Positions 30,713 through 39,732 of a stretch of DNA of 47,918 nucleotides are shown in pieces. Source of the DNA: Cellulomonas avistercoris (lineage in GTDB: Bacteria > Actinomycetota > Actinomycetes > Actinomycetales > Cellulomonadaceae). The DNA is taken from the NCBI RefSeq assembly GCF_014836445.1, contig NZ_JACSQV010000003.1:231593-279510 (forward strand). Direction: 5' to 3'. Position 1 is the first letter of the stretch; every line of letters begins with the position of its first letter. The translations under genes were made by a program, and so were the position numbers. The notes under the pieces are model-generated. The model ran no database searches. It was not told where the DNA came from and saw only the letters and a list, made by a program, of their open reading frames with translations.

Positions 30713-32355
30713 GCCTGACCCTCGACGAGCGCGTCGCCGCGCTCGACGCCGCGCTCGACGCCGGCGACGGCCGGCTGCCTGCACCGCTGGTCACGCAGAC
30801 GCGCGACGTCCTGGCACGCGTGCGGGAGCGCGCGGGCCTGTCGGCCGAGCACACCGTGGTCGCGCTCGCGGGAGCGACCGGCTCGGGCAAGTCGTCGCTC
30901 TTCAACGCCCTCGTCGGTGCCGACCTCGCGGGCACGGGCGTCCAGCGTCCGACGACGTCCCACCCGCTCGCGGTCGTGGTGGGGGACGCCCCGGACGGTG
31001 ACGGGCCCTCCCGGCTGCTCGACTGGCTCGAGGTGGGCCGACGTCACGCACTGGCGGCCGGGCGCCCGGGGGCCGGGGACGGTGGCGCGCGCGCCGGGGC
31101 GGACGCCCGCGGTGCGCGGCTCACCGACGGGCTGGTGCTGCTGGACCTGCCCGACCACGACTCGGTCGTCGTCGAGCACCGCGTGCGGGCCGAACGGCTC
31201 GTGTCCCGCGCCGACCTCCTGGTCTGGGTCGTGGACCCGCAGAAGTACGCCGACGCGGCGCTGCACGAGCGGTACCTGCGGCCGCTCGCGGGGCACGACG
31301 ACGTCGTCGTGCTCGTCCTGAACCAGGCGGACCGGCTCAGCGCCGGCGACGTCGACTCCGTCCTGGCCGACCTGCGCCGGCTCGCCGCGGCCGACGGCCT
31401 CGAGCGTGCGCGGGTCCTCGCCGCGTCCGCACGGACGGGCGACGGTGTCGACGACCTGCGGGCACTGGTCGCGCAGGCCGTCGAGCGCCGCGAGGCGACG
31501 AACCAGCGCTTCGGCGCCGATCTGCGCACCGCGGCCCGCGGCGTCGCCGAGGCCTGCGGTCCGGAGCCGCGCGGACGCCGCCGTGACGTGGCGACCGACC
31601 GGCTGCTCGACGCGCTGGAGGACGCGGCGGGCGTGCCGACCGTGGTCACGGCCGTGCGCCGGTCGGCCGTGCGGCGCGCCGGTGCGCACACCGGCTGGCC
31701 CCCGGTGCGCTGGTTGGCGCGGCTGCGGCCCGACCCGCTGCGTCGCCTGCACCTGGCACCCCGGTCCGCCGCCGAGGCCGACCTCACCCGCACGTCGCTG
31801 CCGCCCGCCGGTGCCGCCCAGCGCGCCACGGCGGCCACCGCCGTGCGTGACCACGCGGACGCGGTGCTCGCCGGCGCACCCGACACCTGGGTGCTCGCGG
31901 CCCGTGCGCGCCTCGACACCGCGGCGCTGCCCGATGCGCTCGACCACGCGGTCGCGCGCACGCCGCTGCTGCCCGAGCGTCCCGTCTGGTGGTGGCGCGT
32001 CGCGGGCGCCCTGCAGTGGCTGCTGCTCGCCGCCGCGGTGACGGGCGCGCTGTGGCTCGGGGGCATCGCGCTGCTGGCGTACCTGCAGCTCCCCGACCCG
32101 GTCACCCCGGTGTGGGGCCCGGCCCCCGCACCCACCGTCCTGCTGGTCGGCGGCGTCCTCGCCGGTCTGCTCGTCGCCGCGCTCGGGGCGCTCGCCGGAC
32201 GCTGGGGCGCGCGCGCCCGCGCCCGGGCGGCGCGCCGGCGGCTGCGGGCGTCCGTCACGGAGGTCGCGCAGCGGCTCGTCCTGACGCCGCTGGCCGCGGA
32301 GACCGACGCGCTGGCCACGTGCCGCCGTCAGGCCGCGCGCGCCGCCGGCCGCTGA
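30709..32355 (+). CDS. Membrane-anchored GTPase B2
   Basis: The protein is 548 residues, a paralogue of A2. P-loop GATGSGKSSLFNALVG (about 54-68), switch VQRPTTSHPLAVVVG, G3 DLPDHDS and G4 LNQAD are followed by a conserved helical block (DRLLDALEDAAGVPTVVTAV, GWPPVRWLARLRPDPLRRLHL) that A2 lacks. Two transmembrane helices lie near the C-terminus (WLLLAAAVTGALWLGGIALL and VLLVGGVLAGLLVAALGAL). The phrase DLLVWVVDPQKYADAALHERYLRPL is shared almost word for word with A2. B1 and B2 are translationally coupled, so the two GTPases probably work as a pair at the membrane. The cellular role is unknown. Confidence 0.85.
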   Translation: MSLTLDERVAALDAALDAGDGRLPAPLVTQTRDVLARVRERAGLSAEHTVVALAGATGSGKSSLFNALVGADLAGTGVQRPTTSHPLAVVVGDAPDGDGPSRLLDWLEVGRRHALAAGRPGAGDGGARAGADARGARLTDGLVLLDLPDHDSVVVEHRVRAERLVSRADLLVWVVDPQKYADAALHERYLRPLAGHDDVVVLVLNQADRLSAGDVDSVLADLRRLAAADGLERARVLAASARTGDGVDDLRALVAQAVERREATNQRFGADLRTAARGVAEACGPEPRGRRRDVATDRLLDALEDAAGVPTVVTAVRRSAVRRAGAHTGWPPVRWLARLRPDPLRRLHLAPRSAAEADLTRTSLPPAGAAQRATAATAVRDHADAVLAGAPDTWVLAARARLDTAALPDALDHAVARTPLLPERPVWWWRVAGALQWLLLAAAVTGALWLGGIALLAYLQLPDPVTPVWGPAPAPTVLLVGGVLAGLLVAALGALAGRWGARARARAARRRLRASVTEVAQRLVLTPLAAETDALATCRRQAARAAGR

Positions 32356-32486
32356 GGACGACCGGGCGAGCGTGCGCCGCACGCCCGCGCGTGCCCACGG
32401 GGCCCCGGATTTCGGCCGAGGACCCACGCCGCGCGACGATACGACCTGGCGCCGCGACCGGGCGCCGGGCGGCACGAGGAGGACGC

Positions 32487-32981
32487 ATGGCCAGGATCAC
32501 GGTGCCGGTGCAGCTGCGCTGGTCCGACATGGACGCCTACGCCCACGTCAACAACGTGGAGATGCTGCGCCTGCTGGAGGAGGCCCGCATCGAGGTGTTC
32601 TGGCGCCACCCCGAGGGCCCGGACGGCACGGTGCCCGACGGTGCCCGCCCGACGGCGGTCCTCGACGCGGGGCCGGGCGCCCTGACGTCGACGCTCGTGG
32701 CCCGCCAGGAGATCCAGTACGTGCGTCCCCTGCCGTACCGGCGGGCACCCGTCGTGATCGAGCTGTGGCTGGGGCACCTCGGCGGTGCGAGCCTCGACGT
32801 CTGCTACGAGGTCCGCGACGCACCGACGACCGTCGAGGGGTCGGTCGTGTTCGCGGTCGCGACGACGACGATCGTGCTGGTCGACACCGCGTCCGGGGCC
32901 CCGCGCCGCCTGACCGCGGAGGAGCGCGCGGTGTGGAGCCCGTACCTGGAGGAGCCCGTCGTCATCCGCCGTCGCGCGTGA
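32487..32981 (+). CDS. Acyl-CoA thioesterase, 4HBT hotdog family
   Basis: The protein is 164 residues, a single hotdog domain. The catalytic segment RWSDMDAYAHVNNVEMLRLLEEARI has the Asp and the HVNN signature of YbgC/FadM-type thioesterases. The middle strand region ALTSTLVARQEIQYVRPLPYRRAPVVIELWLGHLGGASLDVCYEV is typical. ATG 32487 follows a GAGGAGGA site. The gene end overlaps the convergent SDR gene end by 20 bases. The natural acyl-CoA substrate is unknown. Confidence 0.9.
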   Translation: MARITVPVQLRWSDMDAYAHVNNVEMLRLLEEARIEVFWRHPEGPDGTVPDGARPTAVLDAGPGALTSTLVARQEIQYVRPLPYRRAPVVIELWLGHLGGASLDVCYEVRDAPTTVEGSVVFAVATTTIVLVDTASGAPRRLTAEERAVWSPYLEEPVVIRRRA

Positions 32982-34665
32982 GGTCCGCCCGCGCGCGCTC
33001 GGCCCGCTCGGCCGCGCGTGCGACGTTGCGCTGCATGCCGCCGAACACGACGCCGTGGAACGGGTAGACCGCCCACCAGTAGAGCTGCCCGCCGAGCCCG
33101 TGCGGGTGGAACAGCGCGCGCTGCGCGAAGACCACCGGCGGGGTGCGCCACGCCGTGGGGTCCCACGAGCCCTCGGCGTCGTGCGCGCCGGGGTCGGGCT
33201 CCGGCCCTGCTCCCGGACCGGCGTCCTCGGCCGCCTCGACCCGCAGCTCGAGCCACGCCAGGCCCGGCAGCCGCATCTCGGCCCGCAGCCGCAGCATGCG
33301 TCCGGGCACCAGCTGCTCCACGCGCCAGAAGTCCACGGCGTCGTCGACGAGCAGGCGCGCGGGGTCGCGACGTCCGCGCCGCAGCCCCGGCCCGCCGACC
33401 ACGCGGTCGAGCAGCCCGCGCACGCGCCACGCCAGCGCCCACGAGTACCAGCCGCGCTCACCGCCGACCGCCTCGACGACGCGCCACAGCGCGGCGGGTG
33501 ACGCGTCGACCACGACGCGACGCTCGTCGACGTACAGCGAGCCGCCGGCCCAGTCCGGGTCGGACGGGAGCGGGTCGCTGGGCGCACCGGGGGGAGCGGC
33601 GGACGACCAGCGCGTGCTCACGCTCGCGCCCTGGACGCGGGCCAGCGCGAGCCGGACCGCGCGGTCGAACCCCACGAGGCCGCCGGGCGGGTCGGGGACG
33701 TGCTCGGCGATGTCGTGCTCCTCGCAGACGACCTCGTGGATCAGCGACTCGACGAGCGGCCGCGCCAGCCCCCCGGGCACCGGTGTGACCAGCGAGACCC
33801 ACAGGCTCGAGAGGCGCGGCGTCAGCACGGGGACGGGCACGATGACGCGTCGGGGGAGGCCCGCGATCCGGGCGTAGCGCTGCATCATGTCGCGGTACGT
33901 CAGGACGTCGGGCCCGCCGATGTCGAAGACGCGGGACACGTCGCGCGGCATGGCGGCCGCACCCACGAGGTAGCGCAGGACGTCGCGGATCGCGATCGGC
34001 TGGATGCGGTTGGACACCCACCGGGGCACCGTCATCGCGGGCAGCCGCTCGGTGAGGTAGCGCATCATCTCGAACGACGCGGACCCCGAGCCGAGGATGA
34101 CCGCGGCCCGCAGCACCGTGGTCGGCACACCCGAGGCCAGCAGGATCTCGCCCACCTCGGTCCGCGAGGCCAGGTGCGGGGACAGCTTCTCGCCCCGCGG
34201 GGACAGCCCGCCCAGGTAGACGATGCGCCCGACGCCCGCCGCGTGGGCGGCCTGCGCGAACGTCCGCGCGGTGCGACGGTCCCGCTCCTCGAACGTCTTC
34301 CCGGTCCCGAGGGAGTGGATGAGGTAGTACGCGACGTCGACGCCCTCGAGCGCGGCGCGGATCTGGGCGGGCTCCGCGGCGTCCGCCTCGACGACCTCGA
34401 CGGTGTCGTACCAGGGGCGCCCGCGCAGCCGGTCGGGGTGGCGTGCCAGCGCCCGCACGCGGTAGCCCGCCGCCAGCAGCTCGGGCACCAGCCGCCCGCC
34501 GACGTAGCCGGTGACGCCGGTGACGGCGACGAGCGGTGCGTCCGGCCGGGGCCGGCCGTCCGGCCCCGGTCCGGGCACCAGCCCGCTGAGCGTGCGTGCG
34601 ACGGGCTCGGGGGCGAGGTCCGGCTCGGGCGCGGTGCCGGGCAGGTCGTCGTGGCGGTCGCTCAT
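32962..34665 (-). CDS. SDR-type NAD(P)-binding protein with C-terminal DUF2867 domain
   Basis: The protein is 567 residues. After a Pro/Asp-rich leader the atypical SDR Rossmann domain starts at VAVTGVTGYVGGRLVPELLAAGYRVRAL with the GxxGxxG dinucleotide loop, followed by YYLIHSLGTGKTFEERDRRTARTFA, IVYLGGLSPRGEKLSPHLASRTEVGEIL and VPTTVLRAAVILGSGSASFEMMRYL. The C-terminal ~200 residues (VVVDASPAALWRVVEAVGGERGWYSW, VDFWRVEQLVPGRMLRLRAEMRLPGLAWLELRV, LYWWAVYPFHGVVFGGM) match DUF2867, a START-like fold often fused to such SDRs. The reaction is unknown. The ATG at 34665 is supported by a -10-like CAGACT 6 nt upstream. Confidence 0.89.
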   Translation of the reverse strand: MSDRHDDLPGTAPEPDLAPEPVARTLSGLVPGPGPDGRPRPDAPLVAVTGVTGYVGGRLVPELLAAGYRVRALARHPDRLRGRPWYDTVEVVEADAAEPAQIRAALEGVDVAYYLIHSLGTGKTFEERDRRTARTFAQAAHAAGVGRIVYLGGLSPRGEKLSPHLASRTEVGEILLASGVPTTVLRAAVILGSGSASFEMMRYLTERLPAMTVPRWVSNRIQPIAIRDVLRYLVGAAAMPRDVSRVFDIGGPDVLTYRDMMQRYARIAGLPRRVIVPVPVLTPRLSSLWVSLVTPVPGGLARPLVESLIHEVVCEEHDIAEHVPDPPGGLVGFDRAVRLALARVQGASVSTRWSSAAPPGAPSDPLPSDPDWAGGSLYVDERRVVVDASPAALWRVVEAVGGERGWYSWALAWRVRGLLDRVVGGPGLRRGRRDPARLLVDDAVDFWRVEQLVPGRMLRLRAEMRLPGLAWLELRVEAAEDAGPGAGPEPDPGAHDAEGSWDPTAWRTPPVVFAQRALFHPHGLGGQLYWWAVYPFHGVVFGGMQRNVARAAERAERARADLTRDGG

Positions 34666-34671
34666 CCGGGC

Positions 34672-34677
34672 AGTCTG
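34672..34677 (-). promoter_or_regulatory. -10-like CAGACT for SDR-DUF2867 gene
   Basis: On the minus strand CAGACT ends 6 nt before the ATG at 34665, giving a leaderless arrangement. Confidence 0.4.
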
Positions 34678-34712
34678 CGGCCACCGGCGGGCGCCCGCAC
34701 GCGGTCGTGCCG

Positions 34713-35705
34713 TCAGGACGTCAGGAGCGCCAGCGTGCGGCGCTCGGCCACCTGCTGCGAGCGTGTCGGGGCGATCGTCTCGCCCCGCTCCCACAGCTCG
34801 ACGACGCGCGGGTCGATGTACGACGAGCGCGCGACGGTCGGCGTGTTCCCGAGCTCCTCGGCGACGTCCTTGACGACCGACGCCACGACGCGTCGCCGGG
34901 CCCGCTCGCTGCGGGGCGGCGGACCGGCGTCGGCCAGCCCCCGGGCCGCGAGCACGGTGGCGTGCCACGTGCGGAAGTCCTTGGGCGTCGCCTCCCCGAG
35001 CCGGTCGCGCACGTAGCGGCCGACGTCGGCGCTCGTGACGTCGTGCCAGCCGGCGTCGTCGCGCCAGGCCAGCAGCTCGGGGCTCTCGTCGCGGCGGCGC
35101 AGCAGCGTGCGGACGAGCTCGGCGACGACCTCGTCGTCGACCACGGTGTCCCGCACCTGACCCGACTTGGCAGGGAAGACGAGGTGCACCGCGCCGGGCC
35201 GGCCGTCCTCGTCGGGCAGGACCCGCACGTGCTCGCGCCGCAGCGTCGCGAGACCGAAGGAGCCGTGCCGGCGCGTGTAGCCCTCGGTGCCGACGCGCAG
35301 GTAGGCGCGGTCGAGCAGACGGAAGGCCAGGGCCAGCGCCTTGTCCCTCGGCATGCCGTCCAGCGCGAGGTCGGCCCGCACGCGCCGGCGCGCCGCCGGC
35401 AGCCGGCGCGCGACGTCCAGCACGTGCTCGTGCTTGAGCCGCGCCCGGCGCGCCTGCCACTGCTGGTGGTAGATGTACTGGCGCCGGGCCGCGTCGTCGA
35501 GTCCGGCCGCCTGGATGTGCCCGTTGGGCCACGGGCAGATCCAGACCTCGCGCCACGCCGGCGGGATCGCGAGGGTCCTCACGCGCTCGAGGTGCCCCGG
35601 TTCCACGATGCGCTGCCGGTCCACGTCGAGGTACACGAAGCCACGACCGGCCCGGCGCCGGGTCCAGCCGGGCTGGTCGAGGCGCACACGTCGCAGGCGA
35701 ACCAT
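34713..35705 (-). CDS. DNA topoisomerase IB (poxvirus-like)
   Basis: This enzyme relaxes supercoils by a transient 3'-phosphotyrosyl bond. The 330-residue protein has the N-terminal domain (GFVYLDVDRQRIVEP, LAIPPAWREVWICPWPNGHIQAAGLD, RRQYIYHQQW) and the catalytic domain (LLDRAYLRVGTEGYTRRHGSFGLATL, LVFPAKSGQVRDTVVDD, TPKDFRTWHATVLAA). The nucleophile is probably Tyr296 in TVARSSYIDPRVVE. The RVG, K in AKSG and FRTWH motifs supply the usual basic catalytic residues. Such enzymes occur sporadically in actinobacteria next to the normal type IA and II enzymes. It is a single gene with a -10-like GACACT 7 nt upstream of ATG 35705. Confidence 0.93.
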   Translation of the reverse strand: MVRLRRVRLDQPGWTRRRAGRGFVYLDVDRQRIVEPGHLERVRTLAIPPAWREVWICPWPNGHIQAAGLDDAARRQYIYHQQWQARRARLKHEHVLDVARRLPAARRRVRADLALDGMPRDKALALAFRLLDRAYLRVGTEGYTRRHGSFGLATLRREHVRVLPDEDGRPGAVHLVFPAKSGQVRDTVVDDEVVAELVRTLLRRRDESPELLAWRDDAGWHDVTSADVGRYVRDRLGEATPKDFRTWHATVLAARGLADAGPPPRSERARRRVVASVVKDVAEELGNTPTVARSSYIDPRVVELWERGETIAPTRSQQVAERRTLALLTS

Positions 35706-35712
35706 GCCCGAG

Positions 35713-35718
35713 AGTGTC
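35713..35718 (-). promoter_or_regulatory. -10-like GACACT for topoisomerase IB
   Basis: On the minus strand GACACT ends 7 nt before the ATG at 35705. Confidence 0.42.
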
Positions 35719-35796
35719 ACCCGGCGGCGGGCGTCGCGCGCGGCGAGGTCGTCGACGCGCGGTCGGTGCCGGCGCGCACGGGTGGTCGACGCCCCG

Positions 35797-36681
35797 TCAG
35801 TCGGGGACGCGCACCATGCCCTCCTGCGCGATCGACGCGACGAGCGCGCCCTCGCGGTCGAACACGCGCGCGGCGCCCAGGCCGCGGCCGCCCTGTGCGC
35901 TCGGCGTGGACTGCGTGAACAGCAGCCAGTCGTCGACCCGCACGTCACGGTGCCACCACATGGCGTGGTCCAGGCTGGCCATGGAGAGCCCCGGCGTCGC
36001 CCAGGGCCGGCCCGCCCGGCGCAGCACGGGCTCGAGCATGATCTGGTCGCACGCGTACGCGAGCAGCGCGCGGTGCAGCAGCTGGTCGTCGGGCACCGGG
36101 CCGCGCGCGCGTGCCCACACGCTCTGGCGGCCCAGGGGCGAGTCCGCGTCGGGCCGCAGGTAGATGGGCCCCGTGATGTGACGCAGGTCGAACGCCGACT
36201 CCTGCGCCCAGAACTTGGCCATCGGGTGGTCGACGTCGCCCAGGACGTCGAGGGCCGAGGCGACCTCGTCCGGCCCCGGCACGTCGGGCATGGCCTCGGC
36301 GTACTCGATGCCCGGCTGACGCTCCTGGAACGAGGAGATCATCGACAGGATCGGCACGTCGCCCTGCAGGGCGTGCGTGCGGCGCGCCGAGAAGGAGCGG
36401 CCGTCCCGGAGCCGCTCGACCGCGAAGCGGATGGGGGCGGCGTCGTCGCCCGGTCGCAGGAAGTACCCGTGCAGCGAGTGCGGCAGCCGCCCGTCGGGGA
36501 CGGTGCGTCCCGCGGCGAGCAGGGCCTGCGCGAGGACCTGCCCACCGAAGACGCGCCCCTGCGGCTGCGGCAGGCTCTGCCCCTCGAACACGTCGGGCTG
36601 CTGGGGGTCGGCGGTCAGGTCGAGCGCCCGCAGGACGGCGCCCACGGGGTCGTGCGCCGCACCGGTGGTCGGCTCAGTCAT
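35797..36681 (-). CDS. tesB: Acyl-CoA thioesterase II
   Basis: The enzyme hydrolyses medium- and long-chain acyl-CoA. The 294-residue double-hotdog protein shows [20 protein letters not shown] and [14 protein letters not shown] in the first domain. The second domain holds [50 protein letters not shown] and a C-terminal AQEGMVRVP, matching TesB and its Asp/Gln/Thr-type active site region. ATG 36681 overlaps the end of the globin gene by 8 bases, so the two are co-transcribed. Confidence 0.95.
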   Translation of the reverse strand: MTEPTTGAAHDPVGAVLRALDLTADPQQPDVFEGQSLPQPQGRVFGGQVLAQALLAAGRTVPDGRLPHSLHGYFLRPGDDAAPIRFAVERLRDGRSFSARRTHALQGDVPILSMISSFQERQPGIEYAEAMPDVPGPDEVASALDVLGDVDHPMAKFWAQESAFDLRHITGPIYLRPDADSPLGRQSVWARARGPVPDDQLLHRALLAYACDQIMLEPVLRRAGRPWATPGLSMASLDHAMWWHRDVRVDDWLLFTQSTPSAQGGRGLGAARVFDREGALVASIAQEGMVRVPD

Positions 36682-37066
36682 CGAACGTGTTGAGCATCGA
36701 GTGCGCGGCACGCTCGAGGTAGTCCCAGAGCTCGGCGTGGTGCAGCGGGGCGAGCGCGAGGGAGTCGAGCGCCGTGCGCATGTGCAGCATCCAGCGGTCC
36801 CGGGCGTCCGGGTTGACCTTGTAGGGCGCGTGCCGCATGCGCAGCCGCGGGTGCCCGCGCCGCTCGGAGTACGTCGTGGGGCCGCCCCAGTACTGCTCGA
36901 GGAAGAGCGTGAGGCGCTCGGCCGCGGGGCCGAGGTCCTCCTCCGGGTACATCGGGCGGAGCACGGGGTCCGTGGCGACGCCGCGGTAGAACTCGTCGAC
37001 GAGCCTGACGAACGTCTCGTGCCCGCCCACGGCGGCGTAGAACGAGTCGTCTCTCACGCGGACCAT
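36674..37066 (-). CDS. glbO: Truncated haemoglobin, group II (trHbO)
   Basis: The protein is 130 residues, a 2-over-2 globin. The family pattern is clear: [78 protein letters not shown], with the proximal His in RMRHAPY and the CD/E-region Tyr and Trp residues typical of HbO. It is thought to handle oxygen or nitric oxide and reactive oxygen near the membrane. ATG 37066 is used. tesB follows with an 8-base overlap. Confidence 0.95.
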   Translation of the reverse strand: MVRVRDDSFYAAVGGHETFVRLVDEFYRGVATDPVLRPMYPEEDLGPAAERLTLFLEQYWGGPTTYSERRGHPRLRMRHAPYKVNPDARDRWMLHMRTALDSLALAPLHHAELWDYLERAAHSMLNTFDD

Positions 37067-37127
37067 CCTCACACGCGGGGCGCCGTGGCCCGGCAGCGCG
37101 GGGGTGTGGGGCGCACCACGCCGACCG

Positions 37128-38810
37128 TCACAGCCCGAGCTCGTCGAGCACGGGCAGCCCGGCACGGACGACGGCGCGCGCGTCCGCGGCGCTCGACGCG
37201 TCGGCGGCACGACGGGCCAGCAGGCGGCACGTCGCCAGGTCGGTGGCGCCGAGGACCGCCGCCACGTCGGGCAGCGCGCGCGGCGTCATCGACAGCGACG
37301 TCACGCCCAGGCCGACGAGCACGACGGCGAGGGCCGGGTCGGCGGCCGCCTCACCGCACACGCCGACGGGCCGCGCCTGCGCCGCACCGCCGAGAGCGGT
37401 GGCCTCGACCAGCCGCAGCACGGCCGGCTGCCAGGCGTCGGACAGCGCGGCGACGGCGCCCAGGAGGCGGTCCGCCGCCATCGTGTACTGCGTCAGGTCG
37501 TTGGTGCCGATGCTCGCGAAGCGGGCGTGCGCGAGCATCGGGCCGGCCAGCAGCGCGGCGCTCGGCACCTCGACCATGATCCCGGCGGTGGTCAGCCCGT
37601 GCCGCGCGCACGCGGCGACGAACTGCTCGGTCTCGTCGACGGTCGCCACCATCGGCGCCATCACCCACGTGGTCGTCCCGGGGTGCGCCGCGGCGGCGCG
37701 CGCGATCGCCGTGAGCTGGTCCTCGAGCACGTCGGGCCGCTCCTGCGCGACGCGCAGGCCGCGCACGCCGAGCGCCGGGTTGGCCTCGGGTGCCGCGTGG
37801 AGGAACGGCAGCGGCTTGTCGGCGCCCGCGTCGAGCGTGCGCACGACGACCTTGCGGCCCGTGAACGCCGACAGCACGCGCCCGTAGGCGGTGGTCTGCT
37901 CGTCGACGTCCGGCGCCTGCGTGCGGTCGAGGAACGCGAACTCGGTGCGGAACAGCCCGACGCCCTGCGCGCCGGAGTCGGCGGCGGCCTGCGCCTCGGC
38001 CGGGTCCCCGACGTTCGCCAGCAGCTCGACGCGGTGCCCGTCCGCGGTGCGCCCGTCACCGTCGAAGGTGCGGGCGGCACCGGCGAGCGCGCGCACGCGC
38101 CGCACGGCGTCGTCGGACGGGTCGCGCGTCACCGTGCCGGCGGCGCCGTCGACGAGCAGCAGCGTGCCCTCGGGGACGTCGAGCACGCCCGGGGCCGCCA
38201 CCACCGCGGGGATGCCGCGCGAGCGCGCCAGGATCGCCGTGTGCGACGTCGGACCGCCGGCGGCGGTGACCACCGCGACGACGCGCTGCGGGTCCAGCGT
38301 CGCCATGAGCGCCGGGGCGAGGTCGTGCGCGACGAGCACGTAGGGTTCCGCGCGCACGGGCACCCCGGGCGCCTGCTGGCCCGTCAGGTGCGCGACGAGC
38401 CGGTCGCGCACGTCGACGACGTCGCGCACGCGCTCGGCCATCCGGCCGCCGAGCGCCTCGAGGTCGGCGGACACGGTGTCCGCCGCCTCCCACACGGCAC
38501 GCTCGGGGACGAGGTGCTCGTCGAGGACCCGCTGCTGGGCGTCGGCCACCAGCGAGGGGTCCGCCGCCATCGCGGCGGCGGCGTGCAGCAGCGCCGCGGC
38601 GTCGCCCTCGGCCGCCAGCGCCGCGGCGTCGAGCTCGTCACGCACGGCCGCCGCGGAACGCGCGACCTGCTCGACGGCCGCCTGCCGGTCCGCGCCGGGG
38701 GGCAGACGCCGACCGGCGGGCGGTTCGGCGACCGCGTCGGGCAGGTGGACGGCCGGCCCGACCGCGCGGCCCGGGCTCACCCCGATGCCGACCACGTTGG
38801 TGGTGCCCAC
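37128..38810 (-). CDS. ptsI: PTS enzyme I (phosphoenolpyruvate-protein phosphotransferase)
   Basis: The enzyme transfers phosphate from PEP to HPr at the head of the sugar phosphotransferase system. The 560-residue protein has the N-terminal HPr-binding domain ([16 protein letters not shown]), phosphorylatable His190 in [20 protein letters not shown], and the PEP-binding barrel with [69 protein letters not shown] and the [11 protein letters not shown]ys loop. GTG 38810 follows a GAGGAGG site. No HPr gene is present in the window. It is divergent from EIIB and EIIA across a 200-bp spacer. Confidence 0.97.
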   Translation of the reverse strand: MGTTNVVGIGVSPGRAVGPAVHLPDAVAEPPAGRRLPPGADRQAAVEQVARSAAAVRDELDAAALAAEGDAAALLHAAAAMAADPSLVADAQQRVLDEHLVPERAVWEAADTVSADLEALGGRMAERVRDVVDVRDRLVAHLTGQQAPGVPVRAEPYVLVAHDLAPALMATLDPQRVVAVVTAAGGPTSHTAILARSRGIPAVVAAPGVLDVPEGTLLLVDGAAGTVTRDPSDDAVRRVRALAGAARTFDGDGRTADGHRVELLANVGDPAEAQAAADSGAQGVGLFRTEFAFLDRTQAPDVDEQTTAYGRVLSAFTGRKVVVRTLDAGADKPLPFLHAAPEANPALGVRGLRVAQERPDVLEDQLTAIARAAAAHPGTTTWVMAPMVATVDETEQFVAACARHGLTTAGIMVEVPSAALLAGPMLAHARFASIGTNDLTQYTMAADRLLGAVAALSDAWQPAVLRLVEATALGGAAQARPVGVCGEAAADPALAVVLVGLGVTSLSMTPRALPDVAAVLGATDLATCRLLARRAADASSAADARAVVRAGLPVLDELGL

Positions 38811-38911
38811 CTGCGACCTCCTCGGTGCTCCCGCGCGACGCGGCCCCGTCGCCGTCCGTCGTCGTCGTGCCTCGCAGTCTGTCGCGCCCGCGCGCGCCGG
38901 GCCAGCGACGA

Positions 38912-38978
38912 CACACGTGTGCGGCGTCACCCTGCCCCGTGGACGCGGGGTCCGCAGGGCCCGCGACGGCGGTAACCT
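38912..38978. promoter_or_regulatory. ptsI / EIIB divergent control region
   Basis: The 200-bp spacer holds a perfect palindrome CACACGTGTG (38912-38921) and a -10-like TAACCT (38973-38978) about 32 nt before the EIIB start. No -35 is convincing. The palindrome is a candidate regulator site only. Confidence 0.35.
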
Positions 38979-39010
38979 GGGGACGAGAAGCCGACACCCG
39001 GGGAGAGCCA

Positions 39011-39241
39011 TTGAGCAAGGCAGAGCAGATCCTGGCCGCACTGGGTGGGGAGACGAACGTCGTCGACCTCGAGCCCTGCATCACGCGCCTGCGGGTCGAG
39101 GTCGGTGACGTGCAGCTCGTCGACGAGGCGGCGCTGCGGGAGAGCGGTGCGTTCGGTGTCGTGCGTTCGGGCCGCATCGTGCAGGTCATCGTCGGGCCCG
39201 AGGCGGACAGCCTCGCGGCCGAGCTCGACCACCTGCGCTGA
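39011..39241 (+). CDS. PTS glucose-type EIIB (stand-alone)
   Basis: The protein is 76 residues, a single GlcB domain. KAEQILAALGGETNVVDLEPCITRLRVEV contains the phosphorylated Cys in the PCITRLR motif, followed by DEAALRESGAFGVVRSGRIVQVIVGPEADSLAAEL. The start is TTG at 39011, chosen because the domain begins there and a GGGGAGAG site lies 4 nt upstream; no ATG or GTG is suitably placed. It is followed 13 nt later by EIIA. The EIIC membrane partner is encoded elsewhere. Confidence 0.92.
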   Translation: MSKAEQILAALGGETNVVDLEPCITRLRVEVGDVQLVDEAALRESGAFGVVRSGRIVQVIVGPEADSLAAELDHLR

Positions 39242-39254
39242 TCGTGGCTCTCGC

Positions 39255-39725
39255 GTGACCGGGCTGCGTCTCGCGAGCCCGGTCCCCGGGACGGTGCGGC
39301 CGCTGTCGGCCGTCCCCGACCCCGTGTTCGCCGAGCAGATGGTCGGGCCCGGCGTGGCGGTCGAGCCCGACCGCACCGGACGCCAGGACGTCCTGGCCCC
39401 GTGCGACGGCGTCGTCGGCGCACTGCACCCCCACGCGTTCGCGCTCGAGCTGGACGACGGCCGCGGCGTGCTCGTGCACGTCGGCATCGACACGGTCACC
39501 CTCGCGGGGCTCGGCTTCGACGTGCACGTCGAGCGGGGGCAGCGCGTGCGCGCGGGGGAGCGCGTGCTGAGCTGGTCCCCGGTGGACGTCGCGGCCGCGG
39601 GCCTGTCGACGGTGTGCCCCGTGATCGCGCTGCAGGCGGATCCTGCCGCGGTCACGGCCGTGGTCGCAGACGGCGAGCACGTGGCCGCGGGTCAACCCCT
39701 CCTGGCGTGGTCGCCCGCGCCCTGA
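39255..39725 (+). CDS. PTS glucose-type EIIA (Crr-like)
   Basis: The protein is 156 residues. LASPVPGTVRPLSAVPDPVFAEQMVGPGVAVEP is the classic EIIA-Glc N-terminal beta region. Both active-site histidines are visible: the first in LHPHAFALEL and the phosphorylated one in GRGVLVHVGIDTVTLAG. The C-terminal VTAVVADGEHVAAGQPLLAW completes the sandwich fold. It accepts phosphate from HPr and passes it to EIIB. GTG 39255 lies 13 nt after the EIIB stop, so the two form an operon. Confidence 0.94.
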   Translation: MTGLRLASPVPGTVRPLSAVPDPVFAEQMVGPGVAVEPDRTGRQDVLAPCDGVVGALHPHAFALELDDGRGVLVHVGIDTVTLAGLGFDVHVERGQRVRAGERVLSWSPVDVAAAGLSTVCPVIALQADPAAVTAVVADGEHVAAGQPLLAWSPAP

Positions 39726-39732
39726 CGCCGCG

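Noticed and set aside
22689..32355. Anti-phage defence island based on clustered GTPases and SSB
   Set aside because: Dynamin-like proteins can act in defence, but the cluster includes housekeeping ettA, shows no nuclease, helicase or mobile-element genes, and the base composition matches the surroundings.
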